The notes: a model not told the origin generated them from the sequence alone. A DNA stretch of 64,000 nt from Aureobasidium sp. EXF-3400 (GCA_024195585.1 SWBL01000034.1:124001-188000), one strand, 5' to 3'; numbered from the stretch's first letter, positions 1 to 11,203 are shown. Numbers and translations: made by a program.

Positions 1-255
1 AACCGCATGAGATCATCCTACACACGATTGCTGGTATTGTATCCGGTGCCTTTCAGATCTGGTTTTTGCTATGTTTGGTAATGTCGAATAACTTCCCTGT
101 CACTTATCCCATAAGTACTTGGTAAAGCGTTGCTTGTTACTCACGCAGGCCTCTGATTCGTCCCTAAACCTTGCATCTCCCTGCTTTGTGCTGTCTACCT
201 ACCGAGAACTTCATACAACGGATTCTGTAAAAATTCACTGGCATTGCGTTTGCAC

Positions 256-2319
256 ATGGCGACAGAGACTTCGGAGGTTGACCTCCTGATCATTGGTGCT
301 GGGCCTGCGGGATTGATGGCTGCCGCTTGGGCAAGTCGCTGCAAACTCAAAACAAAAATCATCGATGAGAAAGACGCAAGAGTGAGGACTGGCCAAGCAG
401 ATGGTCTACACTGTAGGACCTTGGAAATCATGGATAGTTCTGGGAGCAGTCCGAGCATTGCGCACGAGATCCTCGGACAAGCTTGTGTGATCAAAGAAAT
501 CAGTTCATGGGTATGTAGAACAATTGGCGCATGCAACCAAATTGCTGCTAGAGGAAGAAAACATTGCTGACTGTTTTCTGTGTGCAGAATCCTAAAGAAG
601 GTCAAGAAGAACATATTGAGCGATCAGAGTCTGTGCGATCTGGCGAGGAGGATCTGCCTGGCAGTCGATATCCTCAAGTGAGTCTTAGTCAGGGCAGTGT
701 CGAACAAGCCTTTCTAAATTTTCTCGAACGAGATGGCGATTCGGTGCGAGTGGAACGCAACTTGACTCCCATGAAACTTCATGTTGAAGAAGCACGCGTT
801 GAAGACCACGATGCCTATCCCGTGGAAGTCCACCTACGAAAATTAGCAAAGGATGAACGAGCTGGCTCTCCTGATTCCACAAGTATGTGTTTTCCCGAGG
901 ACCTTGTGTTATCTTCTAACACAGTTCTTAGCATCTAAGAAAACTGCCACAGAAATCGTTCGAGCAAAGTATGTCCTAGGTACCGATGGAGCACATAGCT
1001 GGACAAGGAAAGCTCTGGGTCTACAGATGGAAGGCGACACAACCAACAAGCACTTTGGAGTCATGGATTTCATTCCACTTTCCAACTTCCCAGACATCAG
1101 GATTTCCTGCGCGATCCACTCTTCATCAGGTAGTATCATGACCTTACCCCGAGAAGACGGATTGGTCAGGTTCTACGTCCAGCTAGGGGAATCCGCTGCC
1201 AAAGGAGGCACCTTCGATCGCAGCAAAGTAACTCCTGACGACATCATTGAGACTTCTCGGAAAATCCTCCAACCATATACTCTAGATTATAGCCATTGTG
1301 ATTGGTTTTCCGTATATACAGTAGGCCAGCGTTTAGCCCAATCTTTCAGCCATCTTGACCGCGTCTTCCTCGCCGGCGATGCCGTTCACACACACTCTCC
1401 AACCATGGGAGCAGGCATGAACATCTCCATGCAAGACACCTACAACCTAATCTGGAAAATCAGCACCGCGATCCGCACAAGCAACAGAGCAATCCTCGCA
1501 ACCTACAACACCGAACGCATGGCCACAGCCCAAGAACTAATCTCCAAAGACCGTTTGATGAGCGATTTTTACTGCGACGGCCCTTCTGCAAACTCGAAAC
1601 GGTATCAAGAGTTCCGCGAAGCGTTTCGGGATTTTGTTAGTGGTGTGGCTGTGGAGTATAGTCCCAGTGTCTTGACTACCTCTGCAGATATCTCGAATGG
1701 CTGTGGCAATGATGGCAAAGATTCACAACAACACCTGCAAAAACCCTACCCCAAGCCTTTTTTAGCCAAAGACTTGACACTGGGTCAACGCCTCCCCTCC
1801 TACCTTGTAACAAACCACTTCACAGCCGAAGTATGCCATATCCACCGCTTCCTCCAAAGCACCGGACAATGGCGAATGCTACTCTTCGCAGGCGACATCA
1901 GCAATCCCCACCGCTTCTCCGTCCTCTCAAACCTCGGCCACAACCTCTCCGCCCCTGGTTCCTTTATCCATACTTGCACACCCTCCTCCTCCCCCATCGA
2001 TTCCACAATTTCAATCTTGACTATCCACACCGCGCGCGACAGAACCTCCATCCCCGCTCTAGACCTCCCAGATATCTTGCACCCATGGAGTGCCAGCAAA
2101 GGCCACGATTACCACAAGATATTCGCCCGAGACAACGAAAGTGGACATGACATCTACAAAGCTTTTGGAATCGATGGGCAAGTGGGTTGTTTGGTTGTTG
2201 TAAGGCCTGATCAGCATGTAGGTTACATCGGAGAATTGGAGGATTTGGAGAGTGTGGGGAGGTATTTTGAGCGCATCTTGAAGCCTCACAAGGTGGAGAG
2301 GAATGGAGAAGAGGGGTGA
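256..2319 (+). CDS. FAD-dependent aromatic monooxygenase (phenol 2-monooxygenase family)
   Basis: Three exons, 256-510, 588-882 and 932-2319, join in frame to a protein of about 645 residues, the usual size of fungal phenol-hydroxylase-type flavoproteins. Both introns (77 and 49 bp) start GTATGT. Visible motifs: GAGPAG near residues 13-18 (FAD ADP-binding fold), DGAHSWTRK near residue 202 (second FAD/NADPH motif), and AGDAVHTHSP followed by GAGMN near residue 330 (flavin ribityl contact). The C-terminal part with RPDQHVGYIG fits the thioredoxin-like domain of this family. The family uses NAD(P)H and O2 to hydroxylate phenolic rings; the substrate cannot be read here. The ATG at 256 is chosen because the only in-frame triplet further upstream that could act as a start (244) is TTG. 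It is a lone gene, convergent with the proteasome gene, with no biosynthetic cluster beside it. Confidence 0.88.
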
Positions 2320-2678
2320 AGGCAAGAGGATATAGATGTAGAAGCGAGTGTTGCCATAGAAGGAAAGCATGCAAGTCGGAATATACATTTCGGTGACTGC
2401 CATGGATACAGATGATTCTGCGTTTGAGTTGTTGCTGTTCGGCTGTCATGAAAGTTCAAGTGCGAGAAGTTTACTTCACAATCATCGTGAAGCTGAGTTG
2501 AGTGAGCATGGATTTTGGGTTTGGTACGATGTTTCCTTCAATGATTTTGAAGATGACAGGCAAGCAAACTTCCTTGTGTATGCTTGCCTCTGATCATTTG
2601 ACCCTTCTATGGTACACACTTGTTCATGCCATTCCTCTTGCCGTCATGCATTATATTCTCCTTGCTCATCCAGAGCAA
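2320..2678. other. Intergenic, between convergent genes
   Basis: About 360 bp of 3' flank shared by two convergent genes. Only short open frames without recognisable content are present; nothing else is supported. Confidence 0.6.
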
Positions 2679-4296
2679 TCAAGTTCTCTCGCTACCGCGC
2701 AGTCTGACGACTTGACCGTACTTTTGCAGCTTGGTAATCAGCTGGTCACCTTGCTTGACAACATCAGTGTACCTGTAATTCTAGATTAGTAATTATCGTC
2801 AATACTGAAGATGTGCGAGACTTACTGCTTGTTCTTGTCACCAGCACGTTGTGTCTCGATGACGCCCTTGACGCGATCGATAGTGCAAGGCAGGCGCTGG
2901 CTGGCAATAAATGGAGCCAAGTCACGATCCAACCAATCAACACTGACTCCGAAGCTCTGGGCCATACTCTCCAAACCCACAACCTTGTAACTTTGCAGCA
3001 GTTGGGCATAAGCACGCAGGCGCATCTCCTTGACGTACCAGCGGCGATGCTCATAGAGGTAACGGTCCTGGGCGAGGAATTGGGTTTCGACTGTGCTGAG
3101 GGCGCGGAAGAAGTTTTGGTAGTGACCTGAGTAGAGGGAGCGGATCATCTGAGCGAGAGGAGAGAAGTCAATTTCGGGTTCGGCCTTTTCTTGCTCAGCA
3201 GAGCCTGAACTCAAAGTGGTGAGGTTGACTACGGCAGGTTTGGGGGTGGCTGATGAGGTGGTGTCGACGTCCATGGCGCTGGTGTCAGTGCCGGCTGATG
3301 GGTTTGATGAGACAGCGCCCGAAAGGCCGGCAAGTCTCTCGTTGGCGTCTTCGGAACCGACAATGGCGCGAATTTCCGGAGCGTCAACGACACGCGACTT
3401 GAAGTCACGGCGAGGAAGAGCTACGCTACCAGCGAGGACAGCGTAGACAACCAAGTTACTGTATGAGCAGAGCTCGGTGGCAGTGAAGGTGCTGAGTGAG
3501 TCGAGAAGTAGAGGAGCGGCGGCAGCATGAGAGCGGACAGTGATGAGGTGGAGACCTTGGTAAGCTTTTAGGCGGTTGCGACGGTCCTGCGATATGTGTT
3601 AGATGTGGCTTGTTTTATAAAAGAGTTGCGACATACCCAGTCACCACCAGACTCGACCAAGGCTGAACAGCGCTCAACACTCTTCTTGACCAGAGTCTTG
3701 TCGTCGAAGAACATGGCGATGCGGATGATGGCCAGAACAATGTCGATCTTGGATGCCAGAATACCAGTCTTTTCCAGCAGCTTCTCAAAAGCTTCAAGGG
3801 CCTTGTCCTTGTCGCCAATACGCGCATAAAGTTCAGCGCGCTTGCCACGAGCAGTGTTGACCTCAGTGTCACCTTCGCGCTCAGCAGCTTCGTCCTCCTC
3901 CTTCTGGATGGCGGCCAACTCTTCGTCGTTCTCGCGCTTCATCGACTCGTACAGCTTCTCATCCCATGGTAGGTCAGCTCCGCTGGTTTGCTTGAGGCCG
4001 CCAAGAACGCCAATGATGCTGGTTGTGTTGATGCTGGATGTTCTTCGTAGTGATGGCATGGGTGAGGATGATGAGGTCTTCTGGCTCGATCCAGACTCTC
4101 CAGAGCCATTCAGCTTGCCGGTCTGGGGATGTGCGAGGTAGTGGTACAAGGGGGCCATCTTGTGCTCTCGGATGGCATCTTGAAGAGCTGTGAGGGAGGA
4201 CTGTTTGGCTGACGACGAGGCAGATGGCGAGGCGAGGGTGAAGACAGACTGGGCCAGTCTGAGGTCGGGAAACTTCATGTATTGCGGGTCACCCAT
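2679..4296 (-). CDS. RPN7: 26S proteasome regulatory subunit Rpn7 (PSMD6 family)
   Basis: Exons on the minus strand are 4296-3637, 3586-2826 and 2772-2679, joined by introns of 50 and 53 bp (GTATGT and GTAAGT donors). The product is 504 residues, somewhat longer than yeast Rpn7 because of serine/glycine-rich stretches near residues 65-90 and a low-complexity segment in the middle. The N-terminal half carries the helical Rpn7 repeat region (for example ARGKRAELYARIGDKDKALE, then KIDIVLAIIRIAMFFDD). The C-terminal half holds the PCI-type region (SGHYQNFFRAL, then VVGLESMAQSFGVSVDWLD). It is a structural subunit of the lid of the 19S regulatory particle. The start ATG at 4296 gives MGDPQYMKFPDLRLAQ, a typical N-terminus for the family. 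It is divergent from the cap methyltransferase, 540 bp apart. Confidence 0.93.
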
Positions 4297-4836
4297 GTTG
4301 GCGGACGTGTATGGGTAGACAGGAGGCGGAAGGGGTGGATGGAGAGGACGGCTGGTGTGATTGTCGTGTGTGTTCGGCTGGTGTGATTGATGGCAACTTG
4401 TGGAAGGCGCGATGATGATGATGCTGGAGCTTCCCAATCAGACTCGCCGTGTCCGTGCGCCCCGGCCAGCTTCACCGAGACCCGATGATTTCACTCAGTA
4501 TTGTCATGCCATTACTTGCTCCTTCTACTTGATTAATAGATTCCGAGGGACTCGTTTACATTTATTGAGCTCCTTCTCGAATTGTACAACTAAAATCACC
4601 CTCTGGCTGCTCCTTCCCAAAACCGACATTGCTCTGATTCAGCTCTTGGCACGGCGCCTACTGCTATTCTCGAGCGTTACAACCACTGCGGATTTGCAAC
4701 TCATCTCACCTTTTGACTCATCCCTCTCTTCTGCATAGCCAATCCACTTGCATACAACCATCCCCCGTGTTCTCGCTCCGACTCCACATATTGTGCTTCA
4801 CCAAATACCTGCCGCATCTAACAAGCACACGACACA
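4297..4836. promoter_or_regulatory. Shared upstream region of RPN7 and ABD1
   Basis: A 540-bp interval between two divergent start codons, so it must hold both promoters and 5' leaders. It is pyrimidine-rich toward ABD1. No specific factor site could be assigned. Open frames here are short and look incidental. Confidence 0.5.
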
Positions 4837-6570
4837 ATGCCTCGTCAGACCCAGGACTCGACCAGAGGACGCCGCAGCCCGCCGCCTACCGATTCACCTC
4901 TCCCCGAGTCAGATTCATACCAGAAACCATCCCGTAAGCGCATACGAGAGGCCGACCTTCCTTCGAACAGAGCTCCAAAACGTCAACGCAGTCCTCTTAC
5001 AAGCTCCACTCGTCGCGACCTCCCAAATCCAGATCCGCCCTCTCCACCCCGTTCTCCTCCACGAAAGCGTCCCGGTGCTTCCTCAAGAATCAGTGCCGCT
5101 GCCAGACAAGCCGCCGAGCAAAAGAGACTGCAACGCGAAGAGGAGGAGCGCAAGCAAGTACAGCAGAACCGAGCTGTTGCTCCTACAGACATCGTCAGCG
5201 CACATTACAATGCTGTCCCCGAAAGAGGCAGAGACTGGAGAAAAACAGAATCCAAAATTCAAGGTCTGCGATCATTGAACAACTGGATCAAGTCCTGCAT
5301 GATCCAAAAGTTCTCCTTATCAGAAGACAGGGCCTATCGTCCTATTGTTCTCGACATGGGCTGTGGTAAAGGTGGTGATTTGCAAAAGTGGCAATCTGCT
5401 CCTCAAACACCACGTCTCTATGTCGGCGTAGATCCAGCCGATGTTTCTATCGACCAAGCAAGAGGCAGATACATTGAGATGCAACGACGAAGGAGGGGTC
5501 CCAGAAACGCCAAACACCTCGAAGCTCACTTCTTCGCCCAAGACGCTTTCGGTGTAAGTCTGGCAAACATTCCCATAGTCCGTGAGGTTGGCTTCGACCC
5601 TCATGCTGGTCCCGACACAACTGGCGCTATCACCGCCCGCTTCTCACAAGGAGGCTTTGATGTGGTCTCGATGATGTTTTGTTTACACTATTCTTATGAG
5701 AGCGAGGAGACGGCCAGAGGTATGCTCAAAAATGTCGCTGGTGCTCTGAAGAAAGGTGGTCGCTTCCTTGGTGTCATGCCCAACTCGGATATCATCCGCA
5801 GAAAAATCGAGCAGCATATGAAAGGCGGCGTGAAACCTTCAGAACCAACAAAAGAAGATTCACCACCGGCTGGTCTGAATTATGACGATGATGATGATGC
5901 TTGGGATCCTGAGAAACCATCTGGAGGCGCTACTGCTGGAGACGATGAGTGGAATCCCGAACAGAGTCTCGATCCGCATGTTCAAAACGATGAAGATGAC
6001 TGGGATCCGGAGAAGCCTCTCGATCCACCGCAAGCCGCCAATGGTGCCAATGACGACGATGACTGGGATCCAGAAAAGAGTCTACAGCCTACAGCGAATG
6101 GTACTGCCGATAATGATGACTGGAATCCCGAAGCTCCGATGGATAATGCCATTGCTGGCGAGGAGAAACCTCAACCTCTCCCAAAAACGTCAGCACTACC
6201 AAAGGAACCCCTGGAATGGGGTAACTCAATCTACAAGGTCAAGTTCCCGGAATCACAGCCTCTGCCTTTTGATGGCGTGTTTAGACCACCGTTTGGATGG
6301 AAGTACTACTATTACCTAGAAGAAGCTGTCGACGTGCCCGAATTTGTGGTACCATGGGAAGGATTCCGTGCTCTTGCTGAAGAGTATGGATTGGAATTGA
6401 TGTATCGTAAACCCTTCCCAGAAGTTTGGGAGGATGAGAAGGACGACTATGAACTCGGACCGCTGAGTGAACGCATGCGAGTCAAGGATAGGGAGGGCAG
6501 GTTCTTGGGCACGAAGGAGGAGATGGAGGCGGCTGGCTTCTACCACGCTTTCTGCTTCTACAAGATCTAG
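4837..6570 (+). CDS. ABD1: mRNA cap guanine-N7 methyltransferase (Abd1) with internal acidic WDPEK repeats
   Basis: Single exon, 577 residues. The family methylates the guanine of the 5' mRNA cap using S-adenosylmethionine in the nucleus. The first ~130 residues are basic, Arg/Pro/Ser-rich and disordered-looking. The catalytic domain starts at SAHYNAVPERGRDW, followed by the SAM-binding motif VLDMGCGKGGDLQKW near residue 170 and FDVVSMMFCLHYSYES near 275. The end (PFPEVW, then SERMRVKDREGRFLG, then FYHAFCFYKI) matches the family C-terminus. Unusual: between about residues 349 and 438 (bases 5881-6150) sit five tandem acidic units of the form DDDWDPEKPL or DDEWNPEQSL, inserted inside the methyltransferase fold before SIYKVKFP. 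The length excess over yeast Abd1 (436 residues) is explained by this insert and the N-terminal tail. Confidence 0.93.
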   Translation: MPRQTQDSTRGRRSPPPTDSPLPESDSYQKPSRKRIREADLPSNRAPKRQRSPLTSSTRRDLPNPDPPSPPRSPPRKRPGASSRISAAARQAAEQKRLQREEEERKQVQQNRAVAPTDIVSAHYNAVPERGRDWRKTESKIQGLRSLNNWIKSCMIQKFSLSEDRAYRPIVLDMGCGKGGDLQKWQSAPQTPRLYVGVDPADVSIDQARGRYIEMQRRRRGPRNAKHLEAHFFAQDAFGVSLANIPIVREVGFDPHAGPDTTGAITARFSQGGFDVVSMMFCLHYSYESEETARGMLKNVAGALKKGGRFLGVMPNSDIIRRKIEQHMKGGVKPSEPTKEDSPPAGLNYDDDDDAWDPEKPSGGATAGDDEWNPEQSLDPHVQNDEDDWDPEKPLDPPQAANGANDDDDWDPEKSLQPTANGTADNDDWNPEAPMDNAIAGEEKPQPLPKTSALPKEPLEWGNSIYKVKFPESQPLPFDGVFRPPFGWKYYYYLEEAVDVPEFVVPWEGFRALAEEYGLELMYRKPFPEVWEDEKDDYELGPLSERMRVKDREGRFLGTKEEMEAAGFYHAFCFYKI

Positions 6571-6989
6571 AAGACTCCCGAGTATCATGGATAGGCTGCA
6601 TGATTCATATCAATAATACAAGACCAAGAGCATCTATTCCTTCGTCACATCAACATGGTTCGCTGTCTATGTGACTTCCGGTCTGCTTCTCGATGACCTG
6701 GGGATCTTATGGCACAGAGAGCTTGCAGCGACGGTGATATCCATGTGGAACACGAGAAGGGTTGTTGTATCTAGACACAATGTTTCTTTCTACACAATTG
6801 TTAGGTAGACCTGACTAATACGTCCAAGCAAGGTGTTGTCGAGGGGTGAAGAGAAAAGGAACAGGGTTGCAGGCTTGACGAGAAGCTCGGCGCACCTTCC
6901 CCGCAAAGACCCCCGAGGCGCGACCTCACGCATCATCGGGCGGCCTCGTTGATGAGAATCGCAATTGCATAAACACAACCAGACAAATC
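6571..6989. other. Intergenic spacer
   Basis: About 420 bp between the tandem genes ABD1 and capping protein alpha, so it carries the ABD1 3' end and the downstream promoter. No recognisable element or gene-like frame was seen. Confidence 0.5.
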
Positions 6990-8014
6990 ATGTCGTCAAC
7001 ACAGATTGCCTCTTCGTTCGTCGAGGATGCTCCGCCGGGCGAGGTATCACAACTGCAATCCTGCGCGTTCAAGAAGCACAAGCTAACTCCTGATAGCTGT
7101 CCAATGTCATCACCGGTATACACACAGCGCCCGCTCGACCCCTTGCACCCAACACTTACAAACCACTCTAGACATCAAGGCCCTGACACCTTCCGAGTCA
7201 AGTCTACTCTCCAACATCTCTCCCGCCCTTACCAAATACCACGAGACACAATTCAGCACAGTCAAGCTGCCGGGCAGCAGCGGCAGCGTCCTTGTCAGCG
7301 AGTACAACAACCTGGGCAACAACCGCTACTACGACAGCGCAACCAACACCGCCTTCGACTTTGATCCTGTCGAGCAAAAGGCCACCAATGCTCAGAGCTA
7401 CTCTCTCGACTCCCAAAATGCCGACCTGATCCAGAAGCTGAACAAGGCCCTCCGTGCCCACGCCGATGAACACTACCCTGCTGCCACTGTCGGTGTCTTC
7501 CCAGCTGAGAATGATTCCAAGATTGCTCTTGTTCTTGTCAGCAACAAGTACAGCCCCAACAACTTCTGGTATGCCCACCTGATCACGCTGTCTCGAAGGC
7601 ACAAAACTAAGACAAGAATAACAGGAACGGTCGTTGGCGCGCACATTACCTCTTCTCGCCCTCCAACTCGTCCCTCTCGGGCGCCATCAACATCGATGTC
7701 CACTACTACGAAGACGGCAACGTCCGTCTCCAGACTTCCAAGCCAATTTCCATCTCCAACGCCAGCGACGCCGTTCGCGACATCGCAAAGCTCGAGAAGA
7801 GCTACCAGACAGAAGTCAACCAGGCTTTCACAAAACTCAACGAGGGCGCCTTCAAGGGTCTGCGAAGACAGCTTCCCGTCACCCGTCAAAAGGTCGAGTG
7901 GGAGAAGATTAGTGGCTACAGGGTGAGTAATGCAATACCAAGCATACACTCTTGTTCATGACTAACTATGCATCACAGCTTGGCCAAGACATCGGCGGTG
8001 GCCGCTCCAGATAG
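6990..8014 (+). CDS. CAP1: F-actin-capping protein subunit alpha
   Basis: Five exons: 6990-7043, 7097-7115 (19 bp), 7172-7568, 7625-7922 and 7979-8014, giving 267 residues, the normal length for this family. Introns are 53-56 bp with CTAAC-like branch points (for example agctaactcc at 7081). The protein, in a heterodimer with the beta subunit, caps barbed ends of actin filaments. Diagnostic text: ALTPSESSLLSNISPALTKY near the start, VSEYNNLGNNRYYD, then NGRWRAHYLFS followed by INIDVHYYEDGNVRLQ, and QLPVTRQKVEW before the short C-terminal tail GQDIGGGRSR. The 19-bp second exon is needed to keep the frame (LSNVIT) and would be missed easily. It is the last intact gene before the decayed region. 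Confidence 0.93.
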
Positions 8015-9241
8015 AATTAGCGAAGAATCAAAGCCCCTTTCTAATTCCAGAATCGTCATGCCCGTGTGTCCCCCAACGAGTGGGAAGCCGTGTTTGCAGC
8101 CCAACTTTTTCGTGTCAAAGCTCCTGCATATACCAGTGACTTCAGCTCCCGTACGAAGCTTGGACCTTTTGATTGACTGTATGTCTAGAAGTACTTATAA
8201 GAAGAGAAGGCCATCCAGGCAAGTCTTATATCATCCTATGATGCAAAGTATTCGCCAACTGATTATTACCACATTTATCCTTGTGATTTCCAATCGTGAC
8301 CACTATCGGAACACATCCCAGATCGTGGAAACCTCTGGAGACATGCGACACGGGTGCATGCAGCTTCCCGCTCCCAGACACCTGACTGTAAACAGCGTTC
8401 AAGCTCTCAGGCAACAACAGAACCTGGTCACTTGCAGCTTGAGAAGCTCTGGAAGCCGATCGTCTGCTGTCATAGCTCCTGCTTCTCAACGGATATATCC
8501 TCGCAGTTCCTGTCGTCAGAACTTTCCTTCCTTCTGTTCTGTTTTTTTTTTGTTCAAGGTTTGTGATGTGGGTTTTTCTTTTCTTTTCTTCTGTTCTTCT
8601 CTGATCATATGAAAAAGAAAGAGATGGAATCTGAGATGTGGAAGTTTTCTTTTTTGGGCCCTTGTATAGATCGTGTGTGGCTTTTACTGCTACCACCACA
8701 TGTCGTCTCTTGTCTTTTCCTGTTTCGTTTTGTATATATATGTCTGCCGGCGTGGGATTGTATCCAGACCTACACTGCCGTCCATGAGCTTTGTTCGCTG
8801 CTTTCGCCGCATTCTTCATCTTCCCCTTCTGAAGACACGAAAGAGATGGATGCCTGGTCCCAGAGTCGTGAGCTTGCGTTTTACCTCTTTCTTTTGTCTG
8901 TCGTTTTGCTCTTATATGTATATGGAGAGTGGATGTGTACGAGCTGGCTTGTGCTTGTCTGACCTTGAGGAAGCCATGTCGCTGCTGGCCAAGAGACTTC
9001 TGAAGACTTCTCAAGACTTCTGAGTAAGTTATTCTGCACTTTCTGCACTCTCGGTTGACACACAAGCTGACATTGGATAGTGCTCCACGGCTTATTGGGT
9101 AGTCGTTGCAAAGCCCAAGAAACTGCTGCGCGACCGATCACGCACACCAAGTCAGAGGAGTTGAGAGACTGGGTAACAAAACTCTGCTGCTATCGACACC
9201 GATGCTGGACTGGGCCATACTGGTGGTCCGGCGGACTCTGA
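8015..9241. other. Intergenic, with pyrimidine-rich tracts
   Basis: About 1.2 kb downstream of the capping protein gene. T/C-rich runs occur near 8535-8600 and 8645-8740. A 279-codon open frame on the minus strand (8226-9065) is explained by the T-richness of the plus strand, which leaves few stop codons on the other side; its Lys/Ser/Arg-rich product resembles nothing known to me. The TATATA-rich block begins near 8730. Confidence 0.5.
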
Positions 9242-9790
9242 TGCTGCTGTCAATGTGGTTCTGGCTCAAGCGACCGACTGCCTGACGACGCCATTGAACA
9301 GATCTTCGAATATCTTGCTGAGTGTCCCGAAGATGTCACCAACGCCATGCTCATCAGCACCCTCTGGCGCACTGTTGGTGACAAAGTCCTCCACATGACC
9401 TACAGCACGAAAGCGGCCATCAAGCCGCTCCGTGCTCACCCTCACCCTCTGAAGAAGCTGGTGTTCTCACTCGATGATGAAGCTTTTCATGAGCCCAACA
9501 GCGTTTGGTTTGAGCCTGAGCACGTTGAGGTCGTTTTCTTCGACGACCTCTTTGTCTCCAACTACATCAGTGGCAATATTCGGTATCTGTGTGTTTCGTG
9601 TGTCAGCTCACTCATACTCCTGAACAAAGCAGCCATGAAGCTTGTCAGTGGGTCGGCTGAGGGTGGGTCTCATGCTGTCTGGCTTCTGTCGCTGGCTGAT
9701 TATTCTCCTGGTCTTGACATCAATGTCCATGTCTTGGCGTCCTATCACTGCCGCTTTCCACAATCAAGGCTATTCCTCGTCTGGGCATGA
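9242..9790 (+). pseudogene. F-box-like gene remnant
   Basis: A 183-codon open frame without an ATG near its beginning. It contains RLPDDAIEQIFEYLAECPED followed by a stretch with VTNAMLISTLWRTVGDKVL, which resembles the F-box helix pattern (LPDEIL..I..YL, then a Trp-containing second helix). F-box proteins link substrates to SCF ubiquitin ligases. After about residue 110 the frame loses protein-like character. There is no intact start, and downstream coding-like text resumes in another frame, so I call it a broken remnant. The F-box assignment is inference from pattern only. Confidence 0.4.
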
Positions 9791-9864
9791 AAACAGCCCA
9801 ACCAGTGGTCTTTCATCCACGTCGCTCAAATTCTGGAGCCAGCAAGTCCTTCGTTATTGATACC

Positions 9865-10030
9865 ATGTCACTATATATCAATGCATCGATCCTGGGCCAT
9901 CTGACTGGAAGAAGCAACCCCGTCGTCGGCGATGAGGCTTCGAGCAATTCAGGTGACTTGGAGAAGGACTGTACATGGTCCTCTACCACTCTTCCCTCCA
10001 TTGCATGCCGTTTCGCATCCTTTGACTGGG
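9865..10030 (+). repeat. Diverged direct repeat, copy A (partner 10434-10590)
   Basis: Shares with the partner copy a leading TATATA site, the coded pattern DLEKD and the pattern CRFA.FD in the same order and at similar spacing. Identity is visible mainly at protein level. Confidence 0.45.
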
Positions 10031-10433
10031 TTGAGACACAGAACGTCTGCGCTAGAATGATACTCTGTTGCAAACATGTATCAACAGAATCATCCCACCT
10101 CGCGGCAATAGTCGACATGCTATTCGAACATTATATGCCTCCAGCCAAGCAATCCTTTTACAAGGGCTGTCAACCACCGGAGCAGCACGACCTATATGAC
10201 GAGGATCTCAAGCGAGCGTTGGAAAAGCAGAACACAATACCATCGCCCAAAGGGCGGTTGTGTGTGCTTGTCAAGATGGGCCATTCCTTGCCATGGCCGT
10301 TGACTTGGATCTGTTCGCCCTCAGGGACAGGTACTGGAACACTTTGCGCAAAGTCTCCAAACGATAGTCATGGTCTGAAGCCGATGCGAGACTCAACTAT
10401 GCCCCTCCCTGCGAAGTCCCCACCGGATGACGC

Positions 10434-10590
10434 GCCTATATAAAGCCATCTTCGCTAAAGAAACAATCATATCATTGTTTGTCGATGAGGTTAGGAGCGT
10501 TTCGGAAGACTTGGAAAAGGATCTCAACATGATCCCGTACCATGCTTCCGTTGACACCACATGCCGTTTCGCATTCTTCGACGCTTAAGA
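10434..10590 (+). repeat. Diverged direct repeat, copy B (partner 9865-10030)
   Basis: Second copy of the unit described for 9865-10030. It is shorter between the LY and DLEKD blocks. Confidence 0.45.
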
Positions 10591-10924
10591 AATCAACAAC
10601 CCTGCAACATACTCTTCATTGTTGCGTATATAATAGTCTTGACTGTGATCGGTGTTGGTACTACAGACCTCTACCTCTGCTGTCTTCGTCTATGCTTTTC
10701 CCTGATTTTTTTTGGAGTTAAAGCTATCGTCAAGACTGGTCCAACCAAGTGTTTTCCTTGGTATAACGAAGCCATGTCACGAGACAATCTGTCCCCTCTA
10801 ATCGCCAGTGGACGTCTCGACTTGCAGAACTGGATTCCTGTCATGCCCAATGCAGACTCCGTGCCACGATTCTGCGGAAGCTCCATGACACGGAGATCGT
10901 CAACCAGAATCTCAACCTGGCTAC

Positions 10925-11203
10925 CGCTCAGAAGGCTGACCGAGAATCGCACCACCGCTCGAAAAGACATCAGGGAGTCTTGTGATGAAGTCCATCAAAG
11001 CATCAAAGAATCGGACCGCCGCTCGCCAAGACATCATGGAGTCTTATGAGGAGATCAATAGAAACATCCAAAGTTCCCGCGACGCCATTCTCGAGGCTCA
11101 CGCAACTCCACAAGACATCAGGGAGTCTTGTGATGAGATAAAGCAGAGCATCAAACAATCACACGACGCCATTCTCGAGGCCCAGGTAACTCGCAGACCG
11201 TGA
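10925..11203 (+). pseudogene. Coiled-coil tandem repeat remnant
   Basis: Three tandem units of about 28 residues with the core QDIRESCDEI.QSI..S.DAI: RKDIRESCDEVHQSIKES, then RQDIMESYEEINRNIQSS followed by RDAILEAHA, then PQDIRESCDEIKQSIKQS followed by HDAILEAQ. The units are hydrophilic and heptad-like, as in a coiled coil. A frameshift separates unit 1 from units 2-3, and the frame stops at 11203. No function can be given. Confidence 0.45.

Larger units (their letters stand above)
9787..10590 (+). pseudogene. Broken coding remnant with an internal diverged duplication
   Basis: An open frame at 9787-10443 (218 codons) reads protein-like around SKSFVIDTMSLYINASILGH, then GDLEKDCTW and IACRFASFDW. 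About 570 bp further on, a second copy in a different frame reads RLYKAIFAKETIISLF, then SEDLEKDLNM and TCRFAFFDA, ending in TAA at 10585-10590. The shared order LY..AI/DLEKD/CRFA.FD shows that both come from one ancestral unit. The family is not recognised. Confidence 0.4.

Noticed and set aside
195..614. 139-codon minus-strand frame over the monooxygenase
   Set aside because: Antisense shadow of exon 1 and intron 1 of the monooxygenase.
8226..9065. 279-codon minus-strand open frame
   Set aside because: The plus strand is T-rich here, so the minus strand has few T-starting stop codons. The predicted protein is Lys/Ser/Arg-rich with no known pattern, and no splice or start context supports it.
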